From a virus: a DNA stretch of 22,618 nt. Below the pieces are notes generated by a model. The model saw nothing but the letters and a program-made list of their open reading frames with translations. It did not search any database and had not been told where the DNA came from. The stretch spans positions 1-22,618 of the IMG/VR virus record IMGVR_UViG_3300037233_000050; one strand, 5' to 3'. The position numbers were made by a program, and so were the translations under genes. Every line of letters starts with the position of its first letter. Position 1 is the first letter of the stretch. Shown here one piece after another: positions 8,026-16,429 of the stretch.

Positions 8026-11000
8026 TTGCTGTACCCGCTCGTTCGGATTAGGTTACTCGTCGGCATGCGAACCCCGCCCGGCAAGCTTAGCACTTCCAGA
8101 TTGATCCCGTTCAAGGTGTAGCAGGGGCCTGCCTGAGGGTTCAAGGCCGTCAGTGCGAGCTGGATCGCCTGACACCTCGGGTTCTTGAAATTCAACTGAA
8201 ACTGGAGGTTCGCGAACTGCCGGTTCGCCCAGGTCCCGGCCGGGAATCCCCACACCGGGAGCCCTCCCCAGCGATTTCCGGCAATCGACGAGTTCACGAT
8301 CGCGCTCTCCACGATCGACGGATCGTAGTCGTAGGCCACATCGACCTGCATCAGGCACGGACTCTCGAACTGACCGAGGATCGTGGCGCTGTAGCAGGCC
8401 ATGTACCCCTGCAAATTCCCGTTCAGCTTGAGCCAGGGAGTCGTCACCTTCATCGCTACGGGCGTCACGACGCCGCCGTAAGTCGAGTCCTCCCAGACGG
8501 TGCCGGTCGTGTCCTGCACCTGGCACGAGCCGTCCTCGCGCAGGAGGACGAGCTGGTCTTCCCACACCGTGGCGTCGACCGCGGGAAGTCCGGCCCATGT
8601 GGTCCAGGCGCCGAACAGGTAGTTGTAGACGAGACACGTTCCTTCGGCCGTCGTGAAGGCGACTTCATTCGTCTGGGCCAGGAGGTTCGCGCTGGTGATC
8701 TCCAGCCCGTTGTACTCCTCTACCGGAGCGCCAATGTACGTGACCGATGTGTCCCGGCCGAGCAGATAAATCCCCTTCGCGCTCTTGAAGAGGAGCCCTC
8801 CCGGACTCCCGGTACAGAAGACCAGCGAGTTCGGGTTCGTGCATCCCACGTCGCTTACCAGGAGCTGCGCGTCGTTGAACTGGCCCGACGTGTCGAGCGG
8901 ATTCGGTCCGTCGCCGGCCAAGAGGAAGATCGACGTCTCCTTGAAGATGGCGAGCTGCGCATCGAGTAGACCGATCGCCGTGATGGCGCCTCCGCGCGAG
9001 TCCACGCCCTGCACGAAGCTCGTGTTCCAGTCGAGCGGAAGGGTGTTGTACTGCGAGAGGTCGAACTTGTTTTGGCTGTACCAGAGGACGTTCGGATCTT
9101 CGTCCGAGTTGATGAACAGCCGTTGCTGGTAGGCCGCGATGAGGGAGCATGCGGGCGGCCCGGTGTTCGAGAGCTGAGAGCCCGTGTAGTCGTTCTCGTT
9201 GGCCGCGATGTCCGCATCCGAGAGGGTGTCCAGGAAGCCCACGGCGTCAAGGGCCGTGTTGTTGATGAGCGGGGCGTTGTCGTTGGTGATCTGGTAGAAG
9301 ATCGGAAGGTTCGCCTGCGTCCGAAGGATCGCGATCGAGACGGGGGATCGGGGGTTCTGCTTGTCCGTCAGGCAGAGCGTTGGAACCACGATGTTCGCGG
9401 CCTGCCCTGCCGTGGCGGTCACCGTGACCGCCACGCCGTCTCCGCTCCGTTGAACCTGTCCGTAGTTGTCCGTCCACTTGTAGATCACCTTATATTGGTA
9501 TTGACCCGCCGAGAGGTTTCCGCCCGAGGTGAGGGCGACAATGCAGGAGTTCCCGCCGTTCGGGGCCGGACCGATCACCTCGGGAAATACGTGGAAGTTG
9601 TCCTCTACGACCGAGATCCCGTCGTAGATCTTCTTGACCCCGCCCACTATGTGCAGGTTGTTGTTGCTCTGCACAGAGTTGAACGCGTTGTCGTCCGCGA
9701 AGCCGGTCGAATACCCCGAGACGCCGAGGTTGACCGTCTGGGCGTTCTGAAAGCTCGTAAAGGGTCCCTTACGTTGTGCGGCAAATAGAAACGAGCCGTC
9801 TTCGAAGGGGTCGCACTGCGACAGGAGGGAGTTATTGCGAAGGCCTCCACCGTTGCTCGGGGCGTGCTTGGCGACCACCGTGAACGACGTGGCCCCGATC
9901 ACTCGTGTGACGGGGTTGGCCCCCGACCCGATGGGGTCGGTCAAACACAGCGTGAAATACGTGGCCTGGAGCGCGCTCGGGTAGACGACGTTGACGAAGA
10001 GGTTTCCCCCGCTCCTGAAGGGCTTCGATGCGAGCCCAGCGGACCGCTGCATCCCCACATAGGTCGCCACACCCGTCGAGGTAACCGTGTAGTTGTTGAG
10101 CGAGTTGGGGTTGTCCGGGCCGAACCCGCCGTTCGAGACCTCGCACGTGATGTTGCACGAGCCGGGGTCGATGCCCTCGATAACCGCGATATTGACCGAC
10201 GGCGCCGTTTGCAGCGTGATGGGTGCGAAGTAGGGCGTTAACGCGAGGTTGAATCTCTGGACGTGCGTCCCCGTGGCGTCGGACCATGCTACCCACGCGT
10301 TGGTTGCCGCCGGGTAAAGTCCCTCGGTACACATCGCGACCGTTTGCACCGTGAGGGTCGAATTGACGGGGGCGTTGCCACCCCAAAGTAGCCACAGCCC
10401 TGCGGTCGAGGCGTAGACGATTCCCCCGATCGGTGCGTCGTATGGGATCTGTTGGGTACCCGGGACGAACGGAAGAGCGTTATCCGACGGTAGCCCAGCG
10501 ATCCGCCGCGTGATGTAGATGGCGTCGGGTCGGTTAGCAAGGATGAGCGTCTGAAGGAACTGTGTATCACTGATGACGTAGACAATGGCCCACCCGGGCC
10601 CAATGAAGCTCGTGACCTTCGGACGTGAGCCGAACGCGTAGAGAAGCTGATCCTGAACGATGAAGGTCCCGGTCGTGTTGTCGATGATCGAGTAACGGAT
10701 CCCCTGCGATGCTGCTGGGAACGCCCGGTTGTCCTCCCAGACATACAGCGTCATGTTGTCGATCGTGGACGCGTCGGGGTTCGACTGCGTGGCAATCTGC
10801 GTGTTGATGACTCGCTGTTCGCCCGCGATGGCAGAGAACGCCGTCCCTTTGCTGACCCACACGCCTTGATCGGGATTCCACGAGTAGAGCGTCTCCCCAT
10901 CGAGGACGAGAAGCTCTCCGTTGAACGTGGTAATCGCCGCGCCGTTCGAGATGTTCCCGCCGCCCATGATGTTGGTCGACAGGGCGCTGAATCCCGTGCG

Positions 11001-11141
11001 AGGCTGGATCTGCCCCTGCACGAGGTACCGCGCATTGACGGCATCCTCCAGGTTCGGTTGATCTAGCGTGAACTTGGCGATCTTCGACTGAAGGCCGCCG
11101 TCGAACGCAAGCGCAAGAGACTGGGTTCCAGGGAACGGCAT
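8022..11141 (-). CDS. large tail-hub / packaged-DNA stabilisation-like protein
   Basis: A 1039-aa protein, the largest of the window. The opening (GLQSKIAKFTLDQPNLEDAV, NARYLVQGQIQPRTGF) and the later part (FINSDEDPNVLWYSQNKFDL near residue 675; GGLLFKSAKGIYLLGRD near 780; TCLVYNYLFGAWTTWAGLP near 835) are the style of the propeller-like proteins that close the portal in podoviruses (P22 gp10-type place). P22 gp10 is about 470 residues, so this one is roughly twice as long; residues ~200-560 look like inserted beta domains. It has at least 16 Cys. The start is an ATG 3 nt after the upstream stop (TGAGCCATG); its end overlaps the next gene as ATGA. Function in retaining DNA and seating fibres is inference. 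Confidence 0.7.
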   Translation of the reverse strand: MPFPGTQSLALAFDGGLQSKIAKFTLDQPNLEDAVNARYLVQGQIQPRTGFSALSTNIMGGGNISNGAAITTFNGELLVLDGETLYSWNPDQGVWVSKGTAFSAIAGEQRVINTQIATQSNPDASTIDNMTLYVWEDNRAFPAASQGIRYSIIDNTTGTFIVQDQLLYAFGSRPKVTSFIGPGWAIVYVISDTQFLQTLILANRPDAIYITRRIAGLPSDNALPFVPGTQQIPYDAPIGGIVYASTAGLWLLWGGNAPVNSTLTVQTVAMCTEGLYPAATNAWVAWSDATGTHVQRFNLALTPYFAPITLQTAPSVNIAVIEGIDPGSCNITCEVSNGGFGPDNPNSLNNYTVTSTGVATYVGMQRSAGLASKPFRSGGNLFVNVVYPSALQATYFTLCLTDPIGSGANPVTRVIGATSFTVVAKHAPSNGGGLRNNSLLSQCDPFEDGSFLFAAQRKGPFTSFQNAQTVNLGVSGYSTGFADDNAFNSVQSNNNLHIVGGVKKIYDGISVVEDNFHVFPEVIGPAPNGGNSCIVALTSGGNLSAGQYQYKVIYKWTDNYGQVQRSGDGVAVTVTATAGQAANIVVPTLCLTDKQNPRSPVSIAILRTQANLPIFYQITNDNAPLINNTALDAVGFLDTLSDADIAANENDYTGSQLSNTGPPACSLIAAYQQRLFINSDEDPNVLWYSQNKFDLSQYNTLPLDWNTSFVQGVDSRGGAITAIGLLDAQLAIFKETSIFLLAGDGPNPLDTSGQFNDAQLLVSDVGCTNPNSLVFCTGSPGGLLFKSAKGIYLLGRDTSVTYIGAPVEEYNGLEITSANLLAQTNEVAFTTAEGTCLVYNYLFGAWTTWAGLPAVDATVWEDQLVLLREDGSCQVQDTTGTVWEDSTYGGVVTPVAMKVTTPWLKLNGNLQGYMACYSATILGQFESPCLMQVDVAYDYDPSIVESAIVNSSIAGNRWGGLPVWGFPAGTWANRQFANLQFQLNFKNPRCQAIQLALTALNPQAGPCYTLNGINLEVLSLPGGVRMPTSNLIRTSGYSK

Positions 11142-11144
11142 GGC

Positions 11145-12731
11145 TCAGGTCACGAAGTTCTGAACGGTGATCGGCCCGTAGCCGAGTGCCACGGCAAACC
11201 AGATGTTACTGTCCATCGAGTTCGAACCGTGCTCGTCCGTAATGGTCAAGAAGTAGCAATATTGGGTCGAGTCGATCGCGTTGTTCTGGTTACAGACATA
11301 CGACAGCACGTTCGTTAGGCCGGAGTTGTTGTACGCCGTGACGTTGGCAGCGCCGAACGACTGGACGGAACTTGTCGAGAGGTCCACGAAGATCGACCCA
11401 GGGTTGTTGTTGTTCCCGAGCTGCATCCGCTGAACCCGGATCGTGGGCTGACTGGCCGGCAGGGCGCTATGCGTATTGGTCGCCCACGTCACGCCGATCT
11501 CGTTGAGGATGGCCCCTTGATGCATGACCGGTAGGGCGAACTGTTGAGGGCCGGAAAATCCGGCCCCGCCGTTTTTGGTGGTGAATCCAAAGTCAGCCGC
11601 GTTCCACCCAATGGCTCCGTTGGGGAGCGACGAGGCGTCGTTATTCAGGACCCCGTAGCTTACGGTGCCCCAACCGATGGGCTGCAACGGAAAGCAGACG
11701 ATCTTGGTTCGTGCGGGGAACGTTAGCCAATCGTTCGCGCCGCCCGTGAGATGGATCCCGCCCTGTATCCCGCTCGCGATTCCCCCACCGACGCCCGCTG
11801 TGATACCGCCCGCCACGTTGCCGGTAATGACTCCGCCGGCCGTCGTCTGAATTTGACCCGCGCTGACGTTCAGATTGGCGTTAACCGTCCCGGCTACGAT
11901 GGTGTTCGAGAACGCGACGCTAGACGCGCTGTCCATTTCGAGCGTGCCACCGATAAACGTCTCTGTCCCCTCGACCGCGATGAATGCACCCGGGAGAACA
12001 TTGAGAACCTGACCCGCATTGTAGGTGTTCTGGGACCAGGCAAACCACTTGGAAACACCGTCCGTGAAGATGCAGGTGTAACCGAACTGCGTGTCGATGG
12101 TGAGCGACGTGGAGCCTCCCTCGAACGTGTTCCCGGAGGCCACGGCTACCTGGATCGTAATGGCGTGCGACGACGCGGCGCCGCTCGTGTCCTTAAACAG
12201 GAACAGTCGTCCGACAGCCGCCGGGGTAATGGCTGCTGCGACTGGCAAGGTGATCGTGAGTGCTCCGCCCGTCGAGTCAACCGCAAGGAGGTTGAACACC
12301 GCCGTTGGCAGGATCGTGTAGTTCGCCGTAACCGACTGCGGACCCCAGTTCTGAAGCTCTTGGAATGCAATGTTGAGATTGTTGCCGCTCGTAATCTGAA
12401 CGAAGATCCCGTTCGAGTTGTTGAACCCGAGGTTGTTTTGGTTCACGTAGACGCAATTGACATCCTGCGACCCGGTGAGCTGGCTCGGTTGGCTCTGAAA
12501 CTCGACCGATCGGGCGTTCGTCAAGTTGTGGTCATCGAGCGACACGTCCGCCTCGACGAGCTGTTGATCGAGACGGATGAGGGCCCCACCCGCGGGCGGA
12601 CCCGAGTGCGTATGCGCGTCGATCGCGTTCAGTGACGTGTTGACGTTGTTCGCGTAGTCGGGGCCCGGATCCGTGGGATTCGGAACCGGCAGCGCCATGT
12701 TCGGAGTCACCGTCACGTTCGGATTCGGCAT
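11145..12731 (-). CDS. tail fibre / tail surface protein with Gly-rich repeat
   Basis: A 528-aa protein. The start at 12731 (MPNPNVTVTPNMALP) overlaps the upstream stop (TGATG); the frame continues upstream but inside that gene. The N-terminal ~100 residues include PGPDYANNVNTSLNAIDAHT and HSGPPAGG, a virion-attachment module seen in many phage structural proteins. The middle is Ser/Thr/Asn-rich beta sequence. Residues ~299-332 are four degenerate 8-residue units starting GG-I/V (GGVITGNVA, GGITAGVG, GGIASGIQ, GGIHLTGG), like the Gly-rich turns of trimeric fibres. The C-terminal ~190 residues look like a globular beta domain (IRVQRMQLGNNNNPGSIFVD), a candidate receptor-binding tip. No depolymerase motif is seen. 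Confidence 0.72.
   Translation of the reverse strand: MPNPNVTVTPNMALPVPNPTDPGPDYANNVNTSLNAIDAHTHSGPPAGGALIRLDQQLVEADVSLDDHNLTNARSVEFQSQPSQLTGSQDVNCVYVNQNNLGFNNSNGIFVQITSGNNLNIAFQELQNWGPQSVTANYTILPTAVFNLLAVDSTGGALTITLPVAAAITPAAVGRLFLFKDTSGAASSHAITIQVAVASGNTFEGGSTSLTIDTQFGYTCIFTDGVSKWFAWSQNTYNAGQVLNVLPGAFIAVEGTETFIGGTLEMDSASSVAFSNTIVAGTVNANLNVSAGQIQTTAGGVITGNVAGGITAGVGGGIASGIQGGIHLTGGANDWLTFPARTKIVCFPLQPIGWGTVSYGVLNNDASSLPNGAIGWNAADFGFTTKNGGAGFSGPQQFALPVMHQGAILNEIGVTWATNTHSALPASQPTIRVQRMQLGNNNNPGSIFVDLSTSSVQSFGAANVTAYNNSGLTNVLSYVCNQNNAIDSTQYCYFLTITDEHGSNSMDSNIWFAVALGYGPITVQNFVT
11739..11837 (-). repeat. degenerate 8-residue Gly-rich repeat inside the fibre gene
   Basis: Four consecutive units beginning Gly-Gly-Ile/Val are encoded here. 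Nucleotide copies are diverged, so it is recognisable mainly at protein level. Such Gly-rich runs can pack as polyglycine-II or beta-helical turns in fibre tips; this is inference. Confidence 0.55.
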
Positions 12732-13069
12732 CAGAAGACCTCCAGGTCCACGACCACGGGGGCCGATGCTACCAGCGTCAGGTACGTGCTTGGAAGAGGC
12801 TGCGCCTGGACATCCCAAACAGCCACGTTCGCGCGGAGTCTCGTCAGCTTCCAGCCCGTAAGCGTGCGGCCCAGCGTGTGAGGCACCTGATTCGACCCCG
12901 CCACGAGCGACACCGACTGAAGGAGTATCGAGTCAAGCTGGACGCGTTTCAGGAGCGCCGTGAATATATCCGCCAGATTCGACGCCTGCGCGTTGAACGC
13001 ACGTACGGTTTGCTGGGCCGTGGCTCCCGTCTCGGCCAGCGTCTGCTTGATGAAGGAGGGAAGGGTCAC
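12731..13069 (-). CDS. small tail-associated protein with fibre-type C-terminus
   Basis: A 112-aa protein with an N-terminal helical half (IKQTLAETGATAQQTVRAFN) and a beta C-terminal half (VSLVAGSNQVPHTLGRTLTG, WKLTRLRANVAVWD). The second half recalls a short module found in many podovirus genomes near tail-fibre genes, in which a conserved N-x-V-x-H-x-L-G-R-x-x-x-G-W pattern recurs. GTG start; the junction to the adaptor is TGATCCGTG and to the fibre gene TGATG, so all three are likely co-translated. It may be a short fibre subunit or a tail-shaft plug. Role is inference. Confidence 0.7.
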   Translation of the reverse strand: MTLPSFIKQTLAETGATAQQTVRAFNAQASNLADIFTALLKRVQLDSILLQSVSLVAGSNQVPHTLGRTLTGWKLTRLRANVAVWDVQAQPLPSTYLTLVASAPVVVDLEVF

Positions 13070-13072
13070 GGA

Positions 13073-13786
13073 TCACCACACCCCGCCGACACCGCCTTGG
13101 CCAAAGGGGTAGCTCGTGTCCGAGAGGTTCCGCACGTTCGTCATGCACTTTGGACCCTGTGCCATCCGGTTCGATGCGCCGTTTCTAACGACGTCCTCGT
13201 AGTACGCGCGATCCGCGAGGAACGGCTCCGCGTTCAGCAGGAGCTTCGTGTAGATCTTCACGCCCGCGCTCGAGACCGCGTACTCGATCCATCCCTCCGC
13301 ATCCATGTAAAGCGGGAGCGGATCGGTCGGATTCACAAGCGGCTGGAACTTGGGCGTGTACCAGACCTGATACTGGCCTCCGCTCATCATCGCGGGCTCC
13401 ACGTAGATGAACTGATCCATAGCGCGGACCGTGACGACGGCGCCGTACGAGTAGGGCACGTACGCGAGCGCGATCGGATTCGTGTTCCGGTTACGCTCCT
13501 GCATGCCGAATCCGTAAATCGTGACCCACTGATTTGGGCTCCCGCGATCGACGCCGCGGAGCTTCAAGAAGTCGGTCGGAAGCGGGATCCGGTTCGCGTT
13601 GTAGCCCCCCGAGATCGTCGCCAGGTACGCCGTCAGGCGGTAGTCCTCGTACTGGGTTGCGAGGACCAGATCCAGGTTCCCGAGCGCAAGATTGACCATC
13701 GTCGTCAACTCGGCGTCCGTTACGACGTCGTTATTGACGATGCCGCACCGCTGGCGCGTGTAGTCGAGAACGTCCTGGAGGTTCAA
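13073..13786 (-). CDS. head-tail adaptor protein
   Basis: A 237-aa protein resembling the adaptor that sits under the portal ring of podoviruses (P22 gp4-like place). The N-terminus is a two-helix segment (DVVTDAELTTMVNLALGNLD), followed by LPTDFLKLRGVD (residues 69-80), a landmark of this protein type, and a beta region with VYV-type strands (QFIYVEPAMMSGGQYQVWYT, then NPTDPLPLYMDAEGWIEYAV). The position after capsid genes and before tail genes fits. The start is TTG at 13786; GAGGAG lies upstream with suitable spacing and no in-frame ATG is near. It seals the head and joins the tail hub. A role in the capsid-tail interface is well supported by order and motif; the exact family is not verified. 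Confidence 0.78.
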   Translation of the reverse strand: MNLQDVLDYTRQRCGIVNNDVVTDAELTTMVNLALGNLDLVLATQYEDYRLTAYLATISGGYNANRIPLPTDFLKLRGVDRGSPNQWVTIYGFGMQERNRNTNPIALAYVPYSYGAVVTVRAMDQFIYVEPAMMSGGQYQVWYTPKFQPLVNPTDPLPLYMDAEGWIEYAVSSAGVKIYTKLLLNAEPFLADRAYYEDVVRNGASNRMAQGPKCMTNVRNLSDTSYPFGQGGVGGVW

Positions 13787-13798
13787 GGGTAACTCTCC

Positions 13799-14146
13799 TC
13801 AATGCGGAGGAGAGCCGAGCCCCGCATCGTTGAAGAGCGGAACCCAATACCCGCCAGGCGCCGCAGGCAGGTAGGACGAAGCATCCACCGCCATGGGGTT
13901 ATAGTAGTAGTACACCACCGTGCCCGCGTCGTTGGCCACGCCCGCGAGCGTGCCCGCCGGCATCGCCGTCTGCGGAGGCATCAGGGTGGAGAGCACCGTG
14001 GGAGCCTGGACCGTCACCACGAAACTTTGCTGAGCTCCAGGATTGGCCATGGCGCCCATTTTGTGGGGAGCCGAAGCCGAGGTTTCGCAAGCCCCCATCG
14101 CAAAGGCGAGGACTACGGAGGCGAGTAACGCACAGACGATCTTCAT
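13799..14146 (-). CDS. predicted phage-encoded lipoprotein
   Basis: A 115-aa protein with a lipoprotein signal: M-K-I-V start, hydrophobic core CALLASVVLAFA and lipobox M-G-A-C, with C20 as the lipidated residue after signal peptidase II cleavage. The frame is open to an ATG at 14167 that overlaps the upstream stop, but AAGGAGA lies 5 nt before the ATG at 14146, and only that start gives a clean signal peptide. The mature part has QQSFVVTVQAPTVLSTLMPP, DAGTVVYYYYNPMAVDAS and a Pro/Gly-rich end, perhaps one small beta domain. Glu follows the Cys, so outer-membrane sorting would be expected in a Gram-negative host. Known phage lipoproteins include spanins (Rz1) and exclusion proteins (T5 Llp); neither is recognised here. 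Confidence 0.75.
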   Translation of the reverse strand: MKIVCALLASVVLAFAMGACETSASAPHKMGAMANPGAQQSFVVTVQAPTVLSTLMPPQTAMPAGTLAGVANDAGTVVYYYYNPMAVDASSYLPAAPGGYWVPLFNDAGLGSPPH

Positions 14147-14151
14147 CGAAA

Positions 14152-14158
14152 TCTCCTT
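14152..14158 (-). promoter_or_regulatory. SD deciding the lipoprotein start
   Basis: AAGGAGA on the minus strand with a 5-nt spacer to the ATG at 14146. It lies inside the longer open frame, so it argues that the upstream ATG (14167) is not the main start. Confidence 0.65.
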
Positions 14159-14163
14159 GAGTT

Positions 14164-14442
14164 TCATGCCGCCTCGTCGCCGCCCATGGACATCGCGGAC
14201 TTGCCTTTGCCCGTCATCCGCTCGACGAGCTCCACAAGAAACTTGGCCGCCTCGTCCTTCGATCCTGACTGGATCGCGTCGATGCAGTCGCCGGCAATTT
14301 CGTGCATGACGTCCGTCTCGCCGTCTTCCGAGGACATGGCCGGCTCGCTGTCGGGCGCCGGAGACGCCTTGCTAGAGCCGATGCCCTTGGACGACATGCT
14401 CGAGGCCAGGTCCGCCACTGCGCCCTCCGAAAGCGCCATCAC
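14164..14442 (-). CDS. 92-aa Ser/Gly-rich acidic protein, unknown
   Basis: The start is either GTG at 14442 or the adjoining ATG at 14439, both overlapping the upstream stop. The N-terminal 40 residues are Ser/Ala/Gly-rich with acidic stretches (PAPDSEPAMSSEDGETDV) and probably disordered; residues 45-75 predict an amphipathic helical pair (EIAGDCIDAIQSGSKDEAAKFLVELVERM). It overlaps the lipoprotein frame at its end. The composition suggests a small head-associated or chaperone-like protein, but nothing specific is recognised. Confidence 0.65.
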   Translation of the reverse strand: MMALSEGAVADLASSMSSKGIGSSKASPAPDSEPAMSSEDGETDVMHEIAGDCIDAIQSGSKDEAAKFLVELVERMTGKGKSAMSMGGDEAA

Positions 14443-14837
14443 GCCACCGACGTTTCGCTGTAGATGACCGTCACCTGGAACTCTTTACTGACTCCGATGT
14501 CGGCCGCCGTATCGGTGCCGATCGTCGTGAAGGTCCAGTGAAGCACGAGCTGCCCCGTGCTGTTGTTCGTCGGCGGCTGCATCACGACACCCACGGCGCC
14601 AGCGGCAACCGTAAGCGGCGTGACGTGGCAGTCGATAACCCGGAAGGCCGGATCGCGCATCGTCACGGACCAGACGCCCACCGCCGATCGCTTCGGAACC
14701 CCCAGGAATGCCGAATACGACGACGGGATCACCGGAACGCTGAACCCGTCCGTCGCGCTCGTGGTGTAGATCTCCCCGTCGATGACGACGGCGCCCTTGG
14801 CGTAGAAGCCTTCGCGAAAGCTGCTGAAAGTAGGCAT
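14439..14837 (-). CDS. small beta-rich virion protein, possible capsid decoration or head fibre
   Basis: A 132-aa protein directly after the capsid gene. The ATG at 14837 is preferred over longer frames because TAAGGAGAG, which includes the capsid stop codon, sits just upstream. The sequence is rich in beta-strand patterns (VGVWSVTMRDPAFRVIDCHV, TGQLVLHWTFTTIG, EFQVTVIYSET). In many phages a small beta-sandwich protein in this place decorates the capsid or caps a head fibre; the VWSVTLxDP...VxxxxV pattern recalls such proteins. That role is inference. Its stop overlaps the next start (GTGATG/TGATG). Confidence 0.72.
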   Translation of the reverse strand: MPTFSSFREGFYAKGAVVIDGEIYTTSATDGFSVPVIPSSYSAFLGVPKRSAVGVWSVTMRDPAFRVIDCHVTPLTVAAGAVGVVMQPPTNNSTGQLVLHWTFTTIGTDTAADIGVSKEFQVTVIYSETSVA

Positions 14838-14848
14838 CGCGACTCTCC

Positions 14849-16285
14849 TTACGGGTTGACGTTCGCGACCGCGTTGGCCGAGGGCCGGTTGCATACCGTG
14901 TTGCCGAAGCTGAAGAACCTGAGCCCCTGCGCGTCCATGTCGGCCTCGCGCAGACTCGCGTTCCCGTCCAGCGTGTTCTGCTCAACCGGATCGCCCAGAT
15001 GGATGTAGCTCCAGCTCGGCATGTGGAGGCCGTACACGCGGTTGACTCCGCAGTTGCGGTTGGGGACGATCATTGCCGGACCCGCGCCCGTCATCACCTC
15101 GAGCCCCTTGAATGAGAGGCTCGGGATGCTCGTCCCGATCTCCACCACCGTACGCGCCACGTTCGACTTGAGCAGCTTCAACTGGTTGTTGAAATTCATC
15201 GCGAACGTGTCGATCTGCTTGTCCGACTGCATGTTGACCTGGACGGTCATCGTGAGGAGCGTGTCCTCGATGTTCAGCGTCGTCCCAGCGGTCGGTCCGA
15301 TGGCGCCGGTCGAATCCAGCCAGTTGCCGGACAAGCGCGTCACGTCCCCGATGTTCCGATTGATCCCGCAGAAGGGATTGGCGTTCGAATCCGAGACCGG
15401 CCCACCGAAGGGCACCCAGCTCTCGAACCCGAGGATCTTCCCGCTTCCGCTCGTACCCGTCGCGGCGCCCTGATTGAAGTCATTGGTGACGCAGATGAAG
15501 TCACCCACCGCGGCATCGGAGAATACCGAGTTGATGGCGATCGGCGTCCCGGCCGAGTTCACGATCGTCGCGATCCCTTGCGTGCGATCGATCGAGCCCA
15601 CGAACAAGCCGTTGCCGGCAATGTTGATGCGCTTGGTGATCGTCCCGCCGTTGTTCCAGTAGAGATCCAACTCCTGGCCGAAGCTGAACTTGTTCGCGTC
15701 GAACGTGAACCCGAGATACAGGAGCCCCGCGGCACTGGCGACGTTCGTCGCGGCTCCGATGGTGGAGATAAATCCCGTCGCGGCCGTGCTGACGCCGTTC
15801 GACGTGACCGATCCCCCGAAGAGGGAGATCTCCTGATCGTTGCCGAGGACGTTCAGCGCCGAGTCCGTGATCTCCGTGATCGCGGAATCGAACGCGCCAC
15901 GCTTCGTCCGGCTCGAGAGCTGGAGAGCCGTGGAGATCGTCGCGTAGGCGAAGTTGTATGCGCGAGGCACGCTGAACTGAGTCACCCCGATCGATCCAAC
16001 GGCCGGCGGACCCGCCGTGGTCGACGTGAACGCGCTCTGCGAGTACGCGCTCAGGCCTCGGCTCTGCGCCTGGGCGCTCGAGAAGACCGTGTTACGCGCC
16101 TGCCCATCGTTCGTCTTCAGGGCAAACTGGAAGGTCGTACCCTCGACCGTCGAGGAATCGGCCTGCTTCGTCAGGGTCGCCCAGTAGAATCGATCGACGA
16201 ACGTGGTGGTGACGAGTCCGCCATCGCGGTACCATCTTTTGAGCAGACCTGAAACGGTGTTGGTGTTGTTACCGGGCGTGGGCAT
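14849..16285 (-). CDS. major capsid protein
   Basis: A 478-aa protein that should form the icosahedral shell, with the HK97 fold expected of tailed phages. The N-terminus (GLLKRWYRDGGLVTTTFVDR, then TLTKQADSSTVEGTTFQF and AQARNTVFSSAQAQ) matches the style of capsid proteins from environmental phages, and the later part has ATISTALQLSSRTKRGAFDS, a long spine-helix candidate. The 3' part (RNCGVNRVYGLHMPSWSYIH) is also typical. It follows scaffold and precedes small head and connector genes. The start is ATG with GAGGAT about 6 nt upstream. There is no obvious N-terminal delta domain, consistent with a separate scaffold. Identity rests on position, size and style. Confidence 0.85.
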   Translation of the reverse strand: MPTPGNNTNTVSGLLKRWYRDGGLVTTTFVDRFYWATLTKQADSSTVEGTTFQFALKTNDGQARNTVFSSAQAQSRGLSAYSQSAFTSTTAGPPAVGSIGVTQFSVPRAYNFAYATISTALQLSSRTKRGAFDSAITEITDSALNVLGNDQEISLFGGSVTSNGVSTAATGFISTIGAATNVASAAGLLYLGFTFDANKFSFGQELDLYWNNGGTITKRINIAGNGLFVGSIDRTQGIATIVNSAGTPIAINSVFSDAAVGDFICVTNDFNQGAATGTSGSGKILGFESWVPFGGPVSDSNANPFCGINRNIGDVTRLSGNWLDSTGAIGPTAGTTLNIEDTLLTMTVQVNMQSDKQIDTFAMNFNNQLKLLKSNVARTVVEIGTSIPSLSFKGLEVMTGAGPAMIVPNRNCGVNRVYGLHMPSWSYIHLGDPVEQNTLDGNASLREADMDAQGLRFFSFGNTVCNRPSANAVANVNP

Positions 16286-16307
16286 CGGGCGATCCTCGGG
16301 AGAGAAG

Positions 16308-16420
16308 GACCCTCAGCTCGCGCGAGGGTCACATGGCTCTATCCCCATGGATCGCGGGGAAGTCCCGTTGCCGGGACCGGCCGTGAATCGTTTGGCCTGA
16401 CGCTAGGCTGGCTCAGCCAG
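16308..16420 (-). other. three hairpins in the scaffold-capsid gap
   Basis: The 144-nt gap between scaffold and capsid genes holds three inverted repeats. In minus-strand order: CTGGC-TGA-GCCAG (16420-16408); GTCCCG-GCAA-CGGGAC (16377-16362), a perfect 6-bp stem with a GNRA-type tetraloop; and GACCCTC with GAGGGTC around a 9-nt loop (16330-16308). None is followed by a clear T-run. They lie 5' of the most highly needed gene of the operon, so mRNA stabilisation, processing or partial termination would all make sense. Confidence 0.6.
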
Positions 16421-16429
16421 AAACGGATG

